A stretch of 48,310 nt of DNA from NCBI RefSeq assembly GCF_000350225.1, contig NW_005179372.1:1-48310 (forward strand), in the 5' to 3' direction. Below the pieces are notes generated by a model. The model was given only the letters and a program-made list of their open reading frames with translations, searched no databases and was not told the origin of the DNA. This DNA is from Chondrus crispus (Eukaryota; Rhodophyta; Florideophyceae; Gigartinales; Gigartinaceae). Both the position numbers and the translations under genes were made by a program. Below, one piece after another: positions 1-10,676 of the stretch. Each line of letters opens with the position of its first letter. Within the stretch, counting starts at the first letter, position 1.

Positions 1-2
1 AT

Positions 3-215
3 GAGGAGGAATGTAATCGTGCTCAGTGCAAAGAGGAGCAGATAACGCAAATGGCAGAAGCGCACATTCAAATACAAGAAAATGGGAACGTTGATATAGA
101 AGAGCCACAAATTCGAGAGGGTTTCCTAACCTCTTCGGTTGGGTTTCAAAATTTGAGGGAAGAGTTGTCATGTGAAATGGAGGAACGGGCAAGGAGGCGT
201 GATTGTTCTTGTTAA
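3..215 (+). CDS. C-terminal fragment of an unrecognised acidic protein (5' end outside window)
   Basis: Frame 3 is open from the window edge to a TAA at 213-215 and encodes about 70 residues. The peptide is rich in Glu, Gln and Arg, with a Cys-Ser-Cys tail. I recognise no domain. The composition is unlike the GC-rich, low-complexity ORFs that follow, so this could be the tail of a gene or of another transposon protein starting upstream. The only support is the open frame and its amphipathic composition, so confidence is low. Confidence 0.28.
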   Translation, partial: EEECNRAQCKEEQITQMAEAHIQIQENGNVDIEEPQIREGFLTSSVGFQNLREELSCEMEERARRRDCSC

Positions 216-625
216 TAGGTGCAGAAACTCTTTTTATGTCGCACTCGGAGTGGGGGGCGTCGGGGGAGTGGCGTGTGTGGACTTGTTGAGGTTGGGAGAG
301 GTGGGAGAGGCGGGAGAGGGCGGGAAGGGATTGAAGAGGGACACGGAGGCCGGGGACGGGAGCCTCCTGCGACTGCATCCACTCGTACCCTGAGGGTACT
401 AGTGGATGGAGTCGCGGTAGGAGGAGGGCTAGGGGTAGGTGGGAAAGCCTGTGGAGGGATGCAGGGCGGGGCGACGGTACGGCTCGGAATTTTGCGGGGC
501 GGAGGAAGGGGGAGCGCGCCTTGAGCCAGGGGGTAGTCTTCCATGGTGGTGAGGTCGGGGAGCGGTGGGTTTGGGGCTTCGAAAGGGGTAGGCGGGGGGT
601 GATGGGGGGAAAGGATAGTGGTCGG

Positions 626-699
626 GGAAGGGAAAGGAAGGGAGGGGGGAGAGACGTGGAAGCGGAGGAGCAGCGGCGGTTTACGTATGGCGGGGACGC
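626..699 (+). repeat. Direct repeat copy 1 of a 74-bp GA-rich block
   Basis: This block starts GGAAGGGAAAGGAAGGGAGG, includes GACGTGGAAGCGGAG and GCAGCGGCGGTTTACGTATG, and ends GGCGGGGACGC. It recurs almost unchanged at 1086-1158, 460 bp downstream. The two copies differ by a few substitutions and a 2-bp indel. Confidence 0.75.
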
Positions 700-1085
700 A
701 TTTTCGAGTTCCTCACTCGTTTCGGTAGAGTCGCAAGATGTCGCAACCGGGACACGGTTCCTTCTTCCGATAATTGCTCCGAGCCGCCGACAGCCGATTT
801 TTCCTCCTCTTCGCCTCCATCTTCGCCTCTCGTATTGCGTCCTAGTCAACCACAGAAGCGCCCACTTCCGACATCTGTCCTATACACTTTGCACAGACCT
901 CCATCGCATTCCCCGCTGGCGCGGCCCCAACAGACTCACTCCTCGGCCTCTTCCTGACCAAGCAAGATTCCCCGGGCCTGCAGTCCGGCTTCGGGATACC
1001 GCGAAAACCTCCCTCCGGCAGCTGAAGGGGTGGGTGGAGGGTTGTGGGGGGAAGGGGAAGGGGGTTGGGAAGGGAGACTAGTTGC

Positions 1086-1158
1086 GGAAGGGAAAGGAAG
1101 GGAGGGGGGAGACGTGGAAGCGGAGAAGCAGCGGCGGTTTACATATGGCGGGGGACGC
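1086..1158 (+). repeat. Direct repeat copy 2 of the GA-rich block
   Basis: This is the second copy of the block at 626-699 (it reads TTTACATATGG where copy 1 reads TTTACGTATGG). It lies about 170 bp upstream of the ATG at 1331, so it could be a duplicated promoter or 5' segment of that gene. Confidence 0.75.
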
Positions 1159-1330
1159 GCGCGGCGGCGAGTCAGTCGTGTCACGGCGGCCATACGCGTG
1201 GATCGTCTGCTCACACGACACACTTGAAATCGTCTCTTTTCTCCAATTGGAGTGGCACACACTGCATCCCTCCCATGCCCTCCTTCCTCTCCCCTCCACC
1301 CCTCTCCCCTCCCCACCGTCTACCCCCGCC

Positions 1331-1510
1331 ATGCTATTGCGCTTGCCCGTCGCCCTGGCGCTCGTGCCGTTGGCCTCTGCCTCGGGCACTGTGCACGACC
1401 TGACGCCGCCAACGATCGCATCCTACCTGCCCGCGACGTCGTCACGGCCGGTGCTGCTGGAGTTCTACGCCCTGTGGTGCGTACACCTACGTCGCCGGCG
1501 CCCCCCTTGA
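1331..1510 (+). CDS. Secreted thioredoxin/PDI-like protein, first exon or truncated gene
   Basis: The ATG at 1331 opens a typical signal peptide (MLLRLPVALALVPLASASG). The following sequence matches the start of a protein disulfide isomerase-type thioredoxin fold: VHDLTPPTIASYL, then PVLLEFYALWC. In PDI-family proteins this strand leads directly into the WCGHC redox site that exchanges disulfides in the ER. Here the match ends at Trp-Cys (codons 1475-1480). The unspliced frame then turns Arg/Pro-rich and stops at 1508-1510. GT dinucleotides at 1477 (GTGCGT) and 1481 could be splice donors, so this may be exon 1. However, I find no second redox exon downstream, where an antisense kinase fragment begins, so truncation by rearrangement is equally likely. 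Confidence 0.5.
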   Translation: MLLRLPVALALVPLASASGTVHDLTPPTIASYLPATSSRPVLLEFYALWCVHLRRRRPP

Positions 1511-1654
1511 CTGCGCTTGGCGGAACCTCCATGCTAACCGGCCTCCCCCCCGTCTGCGTGAATAAACTCATGTTGCAACATCTCCTCAGCGGACCGTCTC
1601 TCCTCCGCCTTGACCTTACACCACAGCCCAGTAAAACTCACGCATCGTCTCGGA

Positions 1655-1879
1655 TCATCTCGCCCCCTCGCTCAGCTCCAGAGCACCTTGTGTCGCGATC
1701 AGGTACATCGCCCGGATTGGCGACGCGTCCAAGTGCGGCGGTTTGCCCTCGGCGCACTCCAGCGCCAGGATCCCCGTCGACCACAAGTCCACTTTACAGT
1801 CGTAATTGGCCCCGCGGATCACCTCGGGCGCTATCCAGTAGGGCGTTCTCACCACCGTGTTGCGCTTCCCGGACCCGCG
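1655..1879 (-). pseudogene. STE20/PAK/GCK-type protein kinase fragment
   Basis: Read on the minus strand from 1879, the peptide carries the kinase activation-loop and subdomain VIII-IX signature: GKRNTVVRTPYWIAPEVI, then YDCKVDLWSTGILALE, then EGKPPH and PIRAMYLIA. The TPYW-APE segment and D-W-S-x-G-I are diagnostic of STE20-family serine/threonine kinases (consensus GTPYWMAPEV; the Gly before TPYW is Arg here). Upstream subdomains I-VII are not visible. The fragment is cut at its 5' side by a solo LTR whose target duplication lies in the RGSGK codons. It ends at a stop near 1655, before subdomains X-XI. It is either an exon of a disrupted gene or a dead fragment. Beyond the LTR the minus strand has a pyrimidine-TTTAG that could be a splice acceptor. 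Confidence 0.62.
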
Positions 1880-2562
1880 TGTAGCATAAACACCCCCAGC
1901 GATAGGGGTGTATGCACAGTTCGACCGAGACCCCGTCCGATCGGGAAGACGGGGGTGAAGCAGGACACCAGCTAACGGCACCGGGCAGCGGGCCCGGGTA
2001 GCGTGGTAGAGCGGGAACGGGGAGGACGCCGGTACGCGCGAGCGGTTCGACGCCTCGACGCCCCGGCGCGGTACTGGGTAACGATCCAGTACCGACGGGC
2101 GGAGGCGGAGCCGACTCGTGGGCGTACCGCGCGCGTCCTCAACCCGCCCTCGGTGCCGCTCTAAGGTAATTAGCGAGCGCTACCTTAGAATAAGCGGGAA
2201 GTCGGACCTGGACGGTCGGTGGGTGACAAGTCCGTGCTTGTCCTCCTCCACCGCCGCCGGTCTGCTCCATATTTAATATACAAAACAATCTATAACACTA
2301 CAGTACCGAAGCACTGTAGTGGACTACTGTAGTACAGATCGAACCGTACTGTAATACTGTCAGCAATCGTCGCTGACAGTACACGGGTGTGCGCGCGCTT
2401 CCGTCCCGCGCGGGACACGTGTGCACGTGTGCACGCGGGCGCCCGGTACCCGAGGGGTACACTGGGCCACGCGCAGTAGTACTGTAGAGCATCGGGCTCT
2501 ACAGCACTAGATCCCGTTGTTGATGTAATCTAACTAAAAAGCCCCAGGGGGGTTATACTACA
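1880..2562 (-). mobile_element. Solo LTR of the chromovirus family, TSD CCGCG
   Basis: This 683-bp unit starts TGTAG and ends CTACA. It is flanked by an exact 5-bp duplication, CCGCG, at 1875-1879 and 2563-2567. Its reverse complement aligns with the 671-bp LTRs of the 13-kb chromovirus: the same GTTATACTACA/TGTAGCATAA ends, the same blocks such as GGGCGTCGAGGCGTCGAAC, and the same two internal hairpins. No internal retrotransposon sequence adjoins it, so it is a solo LTR left by LTR-LTR recombination. It interrupts the STE20-like kinase fragment. Divergence from the full-length element is clearly larger than between that element's own LTRs, so this is an older insertion. Confidence 0.88.
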
Positions 2563-2796
2563 CCGCGGCAGAGCTAAAGGGTACAGTACCAGTAACATTT
2601 TGGGTCCTTCGCATTAAACTGAAGTACGAGACTGGTGTAGAGAACAACGTCTTATTATCTACTTCCACTTTTCTCCCTCTTTCCCTCTCTGCTTCATGTC
2701 CTCGTCCATGTTTCGTAGTATCACCTCATTACCGCTTCCTTGGCACTTTTATGCATCACATATTCCTACAACCACAGTATGGTTGCTCCTGTGCCT

Positions 2797-3876
2797 CTAC
2801 ATCTCTTCCTCCATTCGTCTGTCCATAACTTCCTTCATGAGTGCATTGAACTGCTCTGAGCCACGCTCTAATAGTTTCAGGAGCTCAATGTCTCTTTTCT
2901 CTTTGTCAGCCACTTCTTTCTGCTTAATGTTTTTAAGAAAAATATTATTTCCTTCTGCTAGAAGGTCCTGCACTCCCCGAAGCCTCTTACTTAAATCCCC
3001 TTCTTGCGTTTGCTTTCTGTCTTCGGCTTTCCTTCTTTTAATACCCATAGCACGCTCTTCCTCATCACTGGAAAACAACAGTTTCTTACTACTGACGTTA
3101 GCAGAATTTGCCCTTCGACTGTCAACACCACCGTCTTCTGCTGTACTTCTGTCTTCCAAATTTGATCCCTTAATCAATACAGCCCTCTCTTCTAGTCCTC
3201 CAGACCTGCTGGAGGAGCTCTCCTTCCTTATTTGCCGCCGTGCCGCCTTCCGAACTTCTTCGTCAGAAAATTTGTCCTGCTCACTCAGGAAGTCAGCTGT
3301 TGAGGTCCACTTGAACGGTGGAGCATACGTTATGCTTCCATCTTTGTTCTTCCTTCCAGCCTTTTTTCTGTATTGCTCCTGCGCTAATTGTTCAATCACG
3401 TCATCATTTGCCCCTGATATATTCATTGTCTTCACTCTCATACGAGCAGCAATAAAATGCTGCGCCTCCCGTGCCACTCTGTGCCACGTACTGCGTAAAG
3501 AACTTGCCGTTCTGTTCATCTTGTACTGAATTCGACAAATAGACTCAATACCAGACCACATAGTTCTTTCGCTTTGATTTGCACCCTTTTAGGACTGTGC
3601 TATCCAGGCCTTTGCCAGACAAAGCATCTCTTCCTCCGAAAAAGATTTCCCTCTACCGCGCGATTTGGAAGGGGTCCCATTTTCGTTTCCTAATGCATTA
3701 GGCTGCACCGTAGAATATGAGGCAGGTCGTCCCATTTCCAAAATTTCGGGGCGAAGGGGATGGGGAAGATCATGTCTCAGGTCGACAGGATCGAGGACAT
3801 GCGGGTCATTGTCTTGTGGCACAGGGATTGTAGTAGAGCCGCAGGAGGAGGGGTCGCTTCCATGTGAAGAGTTCAT
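2797..3876 (-). pseudogene. Myb/SANT-like DNA-binding protein, transposon-accessory type, one in-frame stop
   Basis: One minus-strand frame runs from an ATG at 3876 to a stop at 2797, about 360 codons, broken only by a TAA at 3589-3591. The N-terminal part is Ser/Pro/Asp-rich. A SANT/Myb-like helix follows (RGKSFSEEEMLCLAKAWIAQ). After the stop come the second and third helices (TMWSGIESICRIQYK, SLRSTWHRVAREAQHF). The C-terminal 60 residues form a charged coiled coil (EKRDIELLKLLERGSEQF). This organisation is known from the Myb-like accessory proteins of PIF/Harbinger transposons and their domesticated relatives, which bind element ends and help the transposase. No transposase with matching TIRs is visible beside it. 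The gene could be a Harbinger remnant or a host gene derived from one. Confidence 0.55.
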
Positions 3877-4689
3877 GTCCCGGGTCGAGTTGGGACATCC
3901 CACCATCGAGCACTGTTGCGTCTTGCAGACGTACTTGTGTCTGGCACCAGCCACAAAGGTAGGCGCCACATTTAGGTGGACCAGAGCTCGCGCCAATTTC
4001 TTCGCACTTCGCGCCAAGACAAGGGGTCTGAAGCACGGTGCATTTAGCACTCGAAAGATGATTGATCATAGTGATTTAAAATGTCGTTGAATTTTGGGAC
4101 GTTGCGTGCTATATCCATTTCTATCCTGCGTCAGGAAAGAAATGAATATAGAGATTTGTGCTTCCGAATAGCAACCGAAAATAGCGATTAGCGCACCGGT
4201 TGACATGCCAACTGGGAAAATCTCTAAATTTTCGAAATTTAGCGCACTGGTTGCCTTGCTCTAGATCAGGAAGATAACACCATCAAAAAAAGGGGAGATC
4301 CGCAAGTTCGATCGAAACTGGTTCTGTGAACAAAGATGTGCAACGTGCTACTTAAGAAGGGTGGAGTGTATCATGTGTTGTTGAACATTGAACAGTTCGC
4401 AGTTTTCTTCCGGTTTTTCGCAGAATAGATAGCATTTTTCTGTACTGATGCCAGTACTTCCAGCAATACGGTTGTATCCATTGATCCTCTGGGCAGCATG
4501 AAATCTAGACACTTCACCATTAACTGCAGTACTGAAGTTGACTGCAGTCAGTGTCGCATACGATACCTCAAATTTAGACGAATTGCATGTATGCCAGCAA
4601 GCTAATGATTTAAGCACTATACTTTGTTTGCGAACCGAGGGCAACAATACCTATCGCCCGATTTGAATTGCGCCGCGGTCTCTATCTGC
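3877..4689. other. AT-rich intergenic stretch, no supported gene
   Basis: No recognisable coding sequence. The motif TTAGCGCAC(C/T)GGTTG occurs twice in direct orientation at 4188-4202 and 4239-4253. The second copy is preceded by the palindrome CTAAATTTTCGAAATTTAG. These might be terminal or subterminal sequences of the element that carried the Myb/SANT gene. A 99-codon minus-strand ORF (4348-4647) has no recognisable features. Confidence 0.4.
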
Positions 4690-7394
4690 ATGGGGACCTC
4701 AGGAGGATCACGATCCTCCGGTCGAAAACGTCCACGTCCTAGGAGAGACAGTCGCAAGAATCGAAGCCTCTTCGAATGGAAGGAACAGGCGGTCGTACCT
4801 ACTGGTGTACACCAAGAGCACCAACAACTGTACCCCGGAACGTCAGATCTGATGAACAGATCAGATTTGTTCTAACAAAATGGTTCAAATCTCCTTGTAG
4901 AGAGAGAGTTATTCGCAAGTGAAAATACTGATGGGCAGATTCAGAATCGTGCATCACTCCATTCGATCCTTCTTAAAACGAACTGTGAAAATGCTGTACA
5001 TGCGACTCGCAACGAGATCAGTGAGGTTAACCTCGCTCCTCCACATGCCGAAATAGAAGGATATCCGAATCCGATGCAACACACGAGCGTTTCAGACATA
5101 GACCGTGTTGCTATTGGATATGAGGCGGATGAAATGATTCTTTCGGAGGAGGATCAGCAGTCATCTATTCTACGAGGTGGCGATAGTGGTAAACATTGTA
5201 ATGGGGAAGACGCCTCACCGGAGGCAGACAAGATACAACGTTCCGACCGGAGATCACCGAATACATGGCAGAAAATGCTTGCTGTAATAGCTGTTAGCGG
5301 AACAAGTCGTCTCACTAGGGAACAACTTGAGTTCTTCAGGAACACCGTGAATTAGCTACTTGACCAATACGCACCAGAAGAACAGAAATTGACATCTTAC
5401 TCTATAATCCAACGCAGATTGCTACCCTTCCTTTGGAATTCCAGCTTCCCCTGCTCTGAGAGGCATCTCGTACCAGTGGACTTGCGAAAAGCAGGGGCTA
5501 AGAGTACAGCATCTGGGCGTGCTGGGGGCCCATTTTCAAACCGCCATTGGACTACGACAAATGACGAAGCCCAGCCAAAAGCGGAAGTCCAGATCATATT
5601 GCCGAGTACGTGGGCGATGAAAGACGTCTCTTTCAAGCCTACATGGGATCTTCTGCAATCTATCTGTCGTGCGGAAGTGAAACCCAGTTCATATGACCCA
5701 CTGTTCTCTACAATCTAAAGTGTCCCTATAGTTGCCAATAGGCAACTTTTTCTGGATGGCCCTCACCATTCTCTTTTCTCCACAAAATCCCGGGCCAATA
5801 TCTGTGACACATTTCATCGGAATGGAGAGATAGTAAACATTTTTCTAAATGCCGCACCCGCACCTCGCAAAGGAACTACAATGGATATCAACGAGTACAA
5901 TTCTTTTTTGGGGAGCCTGTCGGTTACACGGAAAGGCGATTCTGAATTTTGTTTATCAGCAGCGATATTGAACACATATTTTGTGCATGCAGGTACGGTT
6001 GGCGCGAACTCTAGCACTTTTAATAAGAACTTCGAATTACAGTGCATATCGAGTACTGAAAACTCCACACTTTGGAGTCCCGGTGACATCTGTTCACTTG
6101 TTTCAGTAAGTGTTTCTACATCTTACAAATGTGTGATCGTTCACCGGTTCGGTGGATTGTGCGATACAGGCAGCCGTGTTGAGCTGGTCTGGATTCCATT
6201 GCACAACGGTTCAAGCGGGAATCAATCCTGCGACTATCAAAAGGCGGATAAACAAGTTGTTAGAGAGCTTACCTGTACGGAATCCATCGAGACGGTAAAC
6301 CGGAATGGTGCTGACAGCACGGATGCAAGCGCCTCAAAATTAGTAGATCTATCACTTCCACGGGACAGGCCATTTATCAATGCAGGTGGAGGAGGTGCGC
6401 AGGAATCATCCAGTTGTCCTTGCAAGTTTTCAGATGGCGTTCTCCTCGAGGATGGTCAACGTTTTTTCGTGTACAGGGTGCTGTTGTATTCCGACGGTTT
6501 CTCTCAGCATAGGGATTTGCAAGGATCTGCCGGAGGTGTTTATATGTTACCACTTAATTTACTTCCTGAACATCGCACATCCCGTAAGGCAGTAAGACTT
6601 TTGGGACTGACCCCACCAGGCGTTTGCACAAGTCAAGTGCTCCGTATGATCGCAGACGACCTCCAAAAAGCGCCAACCAGCGGCATAAAGACAACTGACG
6701 GTGACGGACACCCCATCACAGTGTTCATTCAGGTCGTGGCATACATAGGTGATTTCTTGGAGATCGTTCATGTCTTGGATTTACTTGGGCATAATTCAGA
6801 CGCTGCTTGTCATCTGTGCGTTTTTCGTAAGCAAAAACTCGACCCGCAACATTCATTTCACGGGTACACAACTGCCCTAAACAGTACAGATTCTTCAAGT
6901 TTCCGATCAGGACCAACAACAGTTGCCATACGTGATGGGATAGGCTCTGCAGAAAAAGGCGTCAACTAAACTAACCCGGGATAGAACCGCGATTATCAAA
7001 GAAGGTTGCAGACTGCCCGTTGCTCTTGTTCTACGAGAAATTTGGGCTGGCCGGATCAAACGGACAGATGCCAGTAGCAACTTGTGGACATCAGCTGTTT
7101 GACTCCACGTTCGACCCATATCGCTCAGTTCTAGTCGCACCAGACCATTTGCTTGCTGGAAATGCCATTAATATATTGACAACCTGCTTTCTGCTTCTGC
7201 CTTCGAAAAATGATATTGTTCACATTGATGCAAAAATATGTGATGCACTTTGGAGCAATTCGTTAATCACGCAGAATAAAATATTCGACTTCAAGAGCAA
7301 GAAGCTCTACTCCACGTCCATCTCTGGTTCCTTTTGCATTCTCTTGGTCGCTAGCAAGATTTTTCAAGATCGATGTCACCAGCTATCTTTGCAG
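4690..7394 (+). pseudogene. CACTA/Plavaka-like transposase, 5' part (decayed)
   Basis: From an ATG at 4690 (MGTSGGSRSSGRKRPRPRR, a basic N terminus) one frame continues to 6969 with in-frame stops at 4873-4875 (TAA), 5353-5355 (TAG), 5716-5718 (TAA) and 6967-6969 (TAA). The core, about 6440-6840, has the transposase signature of the EnSpm/CACTA Tnp2-Plavaka group: FFVYRVLLYSDGFSQ (first catalytic Asp), GVYMLPLNLLPEHRTSR, FIQVVAYIGDFLEIVHVLDL (second Asp), then the zinc pair CHLC. After 6960 the homology passes through frame 2 (STKLTRDRTAIIKEG) into frame 3 (YEKFGLAGSNGQMP), so there are at least two frameshifts. The ORF is then cut at codon CAG 7392-7394 by the Harbinger insertion and resumes at 10677. 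It would cut and paste the element, but is plainly inactive now. Confidence 0.72.
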
Positions 7395-7543
7395 AGACCT
7401 AGATAGTAATTCGCGTTTCAATTTGCGAAATTCCGAAATGTCCCATATTGGAGCACAATCTACTATATTGGAGCTCTTTCCAATTTAGTACGTCCAGGAC
7501 ACACTATATTGGCCAATTTCCCCTTTTTTTCTCACGTTAACTC
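7395..7543 (+). repeat. Left terminal inverted repeat of the Harbinger element
   Basis: It pairs with 10530-10676. Mismatches are scattered (for example TCGCG against TGGCG about 18 bp in). The inner boundary is near TCACGTTAACTC. Confidence 0.9.
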
Positions 7544-7620
7544 ACAGAACGGGTAACCGTTACAGCACAGCAGCAGCACAACAGCGGTGATGCCTGCTGA
7601 ACGAAGCGCGCCACAGTCTC

Positions 7621-9167
7621 ATGGCCCTTCGGAGGCGTCATCAGCAGCCCGATCACGCTATCAAGCGCCTGCGCGCAGGCGCTCGGGCTTTTACGGAGCT
7701 CCGTCGCGCGCGAGAGGACCACGAGAACGAGCATTTGCTCGATGCGGGCGTTGTGCTCGAGGGAGACCTCATGCGCAGCTCCAGCGACGACTTGCTAGGG
7801 TCTGCGGCCCTACTAGGTGCCGACTTGGAGCCTGTGCGCATTGCCAACGTGCTGGCCGCCGCAGAGGTATGGGCCCTTCAGCGGGTCTATACCGATGTAA
7901 TTATGGTGCACAACGCGTGCAGTGAGGCCTTCACCTGTCGGGTGCGACACAGCATCGACCGTGACGCCGAGCGCATGTTCGCGGTCGTCGTTCAGCTTGA
8001 CCCGGGCGTCTTTTTCAGCAAATGCAAATGACGAAAGAAACCTTCCTCGCTTTATTGGAAGCTGTTGAGCCGTATTTAGATAGAGACTCCAGCACCCGCG
8101 GGCCGAAGCCGATGCCGTTCGTGCTCCCGGTGTTTTACACCGTTCGAGCGTTTGCGCAAGGGATCTCCAGCTGGTCCGCGACGGCCATCGATTGGGACCT
8201 AGGGAAGTCCACTCTCCAACAATCGTGGCTTCCTCGCGTTGCACTAATTATAACGCTGGCGATGCGGATTCCCAGATTGCCGGACGCGTCTGACAGCGCG
8301 GCCTGGGCCGAGATAACGTCCGGCTTTGACTCGCTGTGCCGCTCTCGGGTGGCGATGAATGCCAGGAGCGCAAGAAGTTGGCGTTGGAATCTGCCGCGCG
8401 GCACCGACATTTTCGGGAACATTGCCATGGCGATTGACGGCATGCAAGGGCGACTTGCGGAGATGCCGCGCGGGCTGCCTCGCGCCGCGGCGCAAGAGTA
8501 CTACAGCGGCAAGTGCGCTTGCTATTCCGTCGGCAGCCTGTTGGGTGTGGACCGCCGCGGCGTCTTTACGTTTGCGGTGGTAGGCTTTCAAGGATCAGCC
8601 AGCGACATGGCCATGCTGAAGTCTACGGAGCTATGGGGCGCCATGTGCGGCGACCCGTCATTGCACAGCCGGCGTCTTCCGGAGGGGTGCACGGTCATCG
8701 CGGACTCTGAGTTCGTGCTTCGCGAGTGGATGACGATACCTTTTTCGCAAGCGAGCGTATCCTCTGGCCCGAACAAAGACCGCTGGGCAGCATACAATTT
8801 TCTTTTGGCTCAAATTAGAGTTATAACGGAAAATGCATTTGCGCGTCTAAAAGGACTGTGGGCTATTTTGCGCTGTCTCCCGTGCTCTATCGAGATCGCT
8901 AGCACTGTAATTCTCGCCAGCGCGTGCTTGCACAACTTCCTAGAAAACGCGAGAAGCAGGTACGACGCAGCGTGTGCGGAGGAGTCCTGCAGCGTGGAGC
9001 CCCAGCAGAGCACAGAAGACGCCTTTGCGGCTCCTCCGTGCCCCGACGATGTGTGCGTACCGCTTGCAAGGGGCAGGGACGAGCGGGTGCGACAGGTCGT
9101 ACGGATTGGCATGGGGTGGGTGAATGAGGGTACATTGGCGAGCTGCACATTTCGTAGTTTAGTTTAG
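7621..9167 (+). pseudogene. PIF/Harbinger DDE transposase with one frameshift
   Basis: Two overlapping frames form one protein. Frame 1 (7621-8031) gives the N-terminal helical region ending DPGVFFSKCK. Frame 3 (ATG 8022 to TAG 9167) continues MTKETFLALLEAVEPYL, the usual start of the Harbinger helix-turn-helix region. A one-base indel near 8015-8030 separates them. The catalytic DDE_4 core is present: MAIDGMQGRL (first Asp), CTVIADSEFVLREW (second Asp) and RVITENAFARLKGLWAIL (Glu), followed by the C-terminal LASACLHNFLENARS helix. In this family it cleaves the TIRs and integrates at 3-bp targets with help from a Myb-like partner, here encoded convergently 64 bp downstream. An intron at the junction is possible, but no consensus splice sites are evident. 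Confidence 0.82.
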
Positions 9168-9231
9168 AGTCTAATAAACTTAAGAGCGCTTAGAAAAGCA
9201 CAGTGCGCGAAAGCTAGCTTTACATTATATC

Positions 9232-10467
9232 CTACTCACTATCTTCGAGGATGTCCAACAGCCCCAAACGTTTCAGAAGGGATCGGTGAGCGGATTCTGA
9301 CAGACTTTCATTCGATAGGATCGCCATTGCCGTTCTTGCCTTCTCGCTCGCCGTACGCGCCGCTATGTACTTCGCCTTTTCTTCGTCCACCGCCGTGGCA
9401 CTGCTGGACTGCCTCCCTGTGCCTATAGAGTCCCGCAAGGTTGCCGACACCTGCTCCGCGAAATTGTCGCCGCTCTCCGCGCGGCGACGGGAGCTTGCAC
9501 GTTGAGCGGACGCCTCAACGTCCCGCTCTCCTGCCTCGCAGATCGTGCGCTTTTTTCTAGTGACGTCCAGTGCCCGCATGGCCGCCGCTGCGGACCTCCC
9601 AGCTTCAGCAGGCGGCGATGGCCGGGCCAGAGCGTCAGTTGGCGCTGCGCGAGGGCCCCTGCCACTGGGGACCGGCTCAAACACGCCTTCGCCGTCCCGC
9701 TCCTCTTGGGAGAGGCGAAAGCGACCCTCACTGCTGCCACTGTCGCTGCCACCGTCGCTGTCACTGTCTCTGTCACTATGGGATACCTCTGCCGTGTTGG
9801 CGGCGGCCGGCGCAACTTCGAAGGGGCGTTCGGAGGACCGCCGACACGCCGCTGACACGGAGGGGTTCCGTCCGAAGACTATTCGATCTTTCTCCCGCGA
9901 GTCAGAGGCCCCAAGCTTGTCAATCCACACTCGCTCCGCGTCCTCCGTCGACACGCCAGTCGCCGTGGAAGCCCTCAACGCTTCACGATACGCTGCCTTC
10001 AGCGTTTGAAAATGGCGATACATTGTCGCCCCACGGTCCGCCTACATCTCTGCTTGCGTGCCGAACGCATCGCGAAGTGACGGAACAGTACTCAGCAGCG
10101 CGCTGGTGAGCTTCACACGCCCGTTGCTCCTCTCCGCATGAGTGCGGCCCCCAATCGCGTTTTGGTACGCCGTTATATTGTTCATGATCGCGTCGAGGAG
10201 CTTGTCACAGTGCGTTTTCATGACTATCCGTACCTTGCGCCTGCGCGTCGCGGCCGGGGTGACAGGTGGCTCCGCGGCAGGGCCGACGGTTGGTGCGATG
10301 GTGCGTACGACCGACACGCCAGCAGCAGGGGCGGCAGGAGCGGCAGGAGCGGCAGGATTGGAAGGGGTGATAGGCGCCTCGCCTGAGCTCCGTTGCTCTC
10401 CAGATGCGCGGCCGCCACTCGCGGGTCGGGTGCAAGAGACGCGTCGCGTACCTTTGCGCGGTGGCAT
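9232..10467 (-). pseudogene. Harbinger accessory (Myb-like) protein, one in-frame amber codon
   Basis: The minus-strand frame from ATG 10467 (MPPRKGTRRVSC) to the stop at 9232 is about 411 codons and is interrupted only by a TAG at 10042-10044. The N-terminal third is Ala/Pro-rich and basic. The middle (LLDAIMNNITAYQNAIGG, then MYRHFQTLKAAYREAL) has the spacing of a Myb/SANT-like three-helix unit. The C-terminal half is Ser/Asp/Glu/Arg-rich and ends in helices (EKARTAMAILSNESLSESAH). Its position inside the TIRs, convergent with the transposase, marks it as the second Harbinger gene, whose product usually guides the transposase to the nucleus and the element ends. The sequence itself is too diverged to prove the fold. 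Confidence 0.62.
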
Positions 10468-10529
10468 GGCGATATGTGTACGTCCTGCTGGTGTTGGAGC
10501 CGCTGCTGCTCGTGACGCGAACGAACGGG

Positions 10530-10676
10530 GAGTTAACGTGATAAAAAAGGGAAATTGGCCAATATAGTGTGTCCCGGATGTTCTAAATTGGAAAGAGCTC
10601 CAATATAGTAGATTTTGCTCCAATATTGGACATTTCGGAATTTCGCAAATTGAAACGCCAATTACTATCTAGGTCT
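10530..10676 (-). repeat. Right terminal inverted repeat of the Harbinger element
   Basis: This is the inverted copy of 7395-7543. The outer end AGGTCT at 10671-10676 is followed by the CAG target duplication. Confidence 0.9.

Larger units (their letters stand above)
216..1330. other. Purine-rich intergenic tract, no supported gene
   Basis: The + strand is strongly G/A-biased over about 250-690 and 1020-1130, and C/T-biased just before 1330. Several overlapping ORFs exist in every frame, but they are Gly/Arg or Pro/Ser low-complexity translations of the skewed sequence and look non-coding. The block sits directly upstream of the thioredoxin-like gene and may include its promoter. No clear TATA box is visible. 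Confidence 0.5.
7395..10676 (+). mobile_element. Complete PIF/Harbinger transposon, 147-bp TIRs, TSD CAG
   Basis: The left end (7395-7543) and the reverse complement of the right end (10530-10676) are near-identical over about 147 bp. Both start AGACCTAGATAGTAATT and include CGTTTCAATTTGCGAAATTC and ACACTATATTGGCCAATTTC. The trinucleotide CAG flanks both ends (7392-7394 and 10677-10679), and a 3-bp duplication is typical of the PIF/Harbinger superfamily. The 3,282-bp element holds a + strand DDE transposase and a - strand accessory gene converging on it, the normal Harbinger layout. Both genes carry a single lesion. The element sits inside the CACTA-like transposase frame. Confidence 0.93.

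Noticed and set aside
172..1081. Overlapping ORFs of 70-190 codons in the purine-rich tract
   Set aside because: Low-complexity Gly/Arg or Pro/Ser translations open in several frames at once because of base skew. No motif or consistent start.
2696..3529. 277-codon + strand ORF
   Set aside because: Ser/Leu-rich antisense shadow of the Myb/SANT-like gene, which has recognisable helices on the minus strand.
4614..4621. CACTATAC as the left terminus of the CACTA-like element
   Set aside because: It does not match the right-end sequence CACTACGGGGTCACTT beyond five bases and has no shared target duplication.
9502..10109. Several + strand ORFs of 110-180 codons
   Set aside because: Antisense shadows of the Harbinger accessory gene, without domains.
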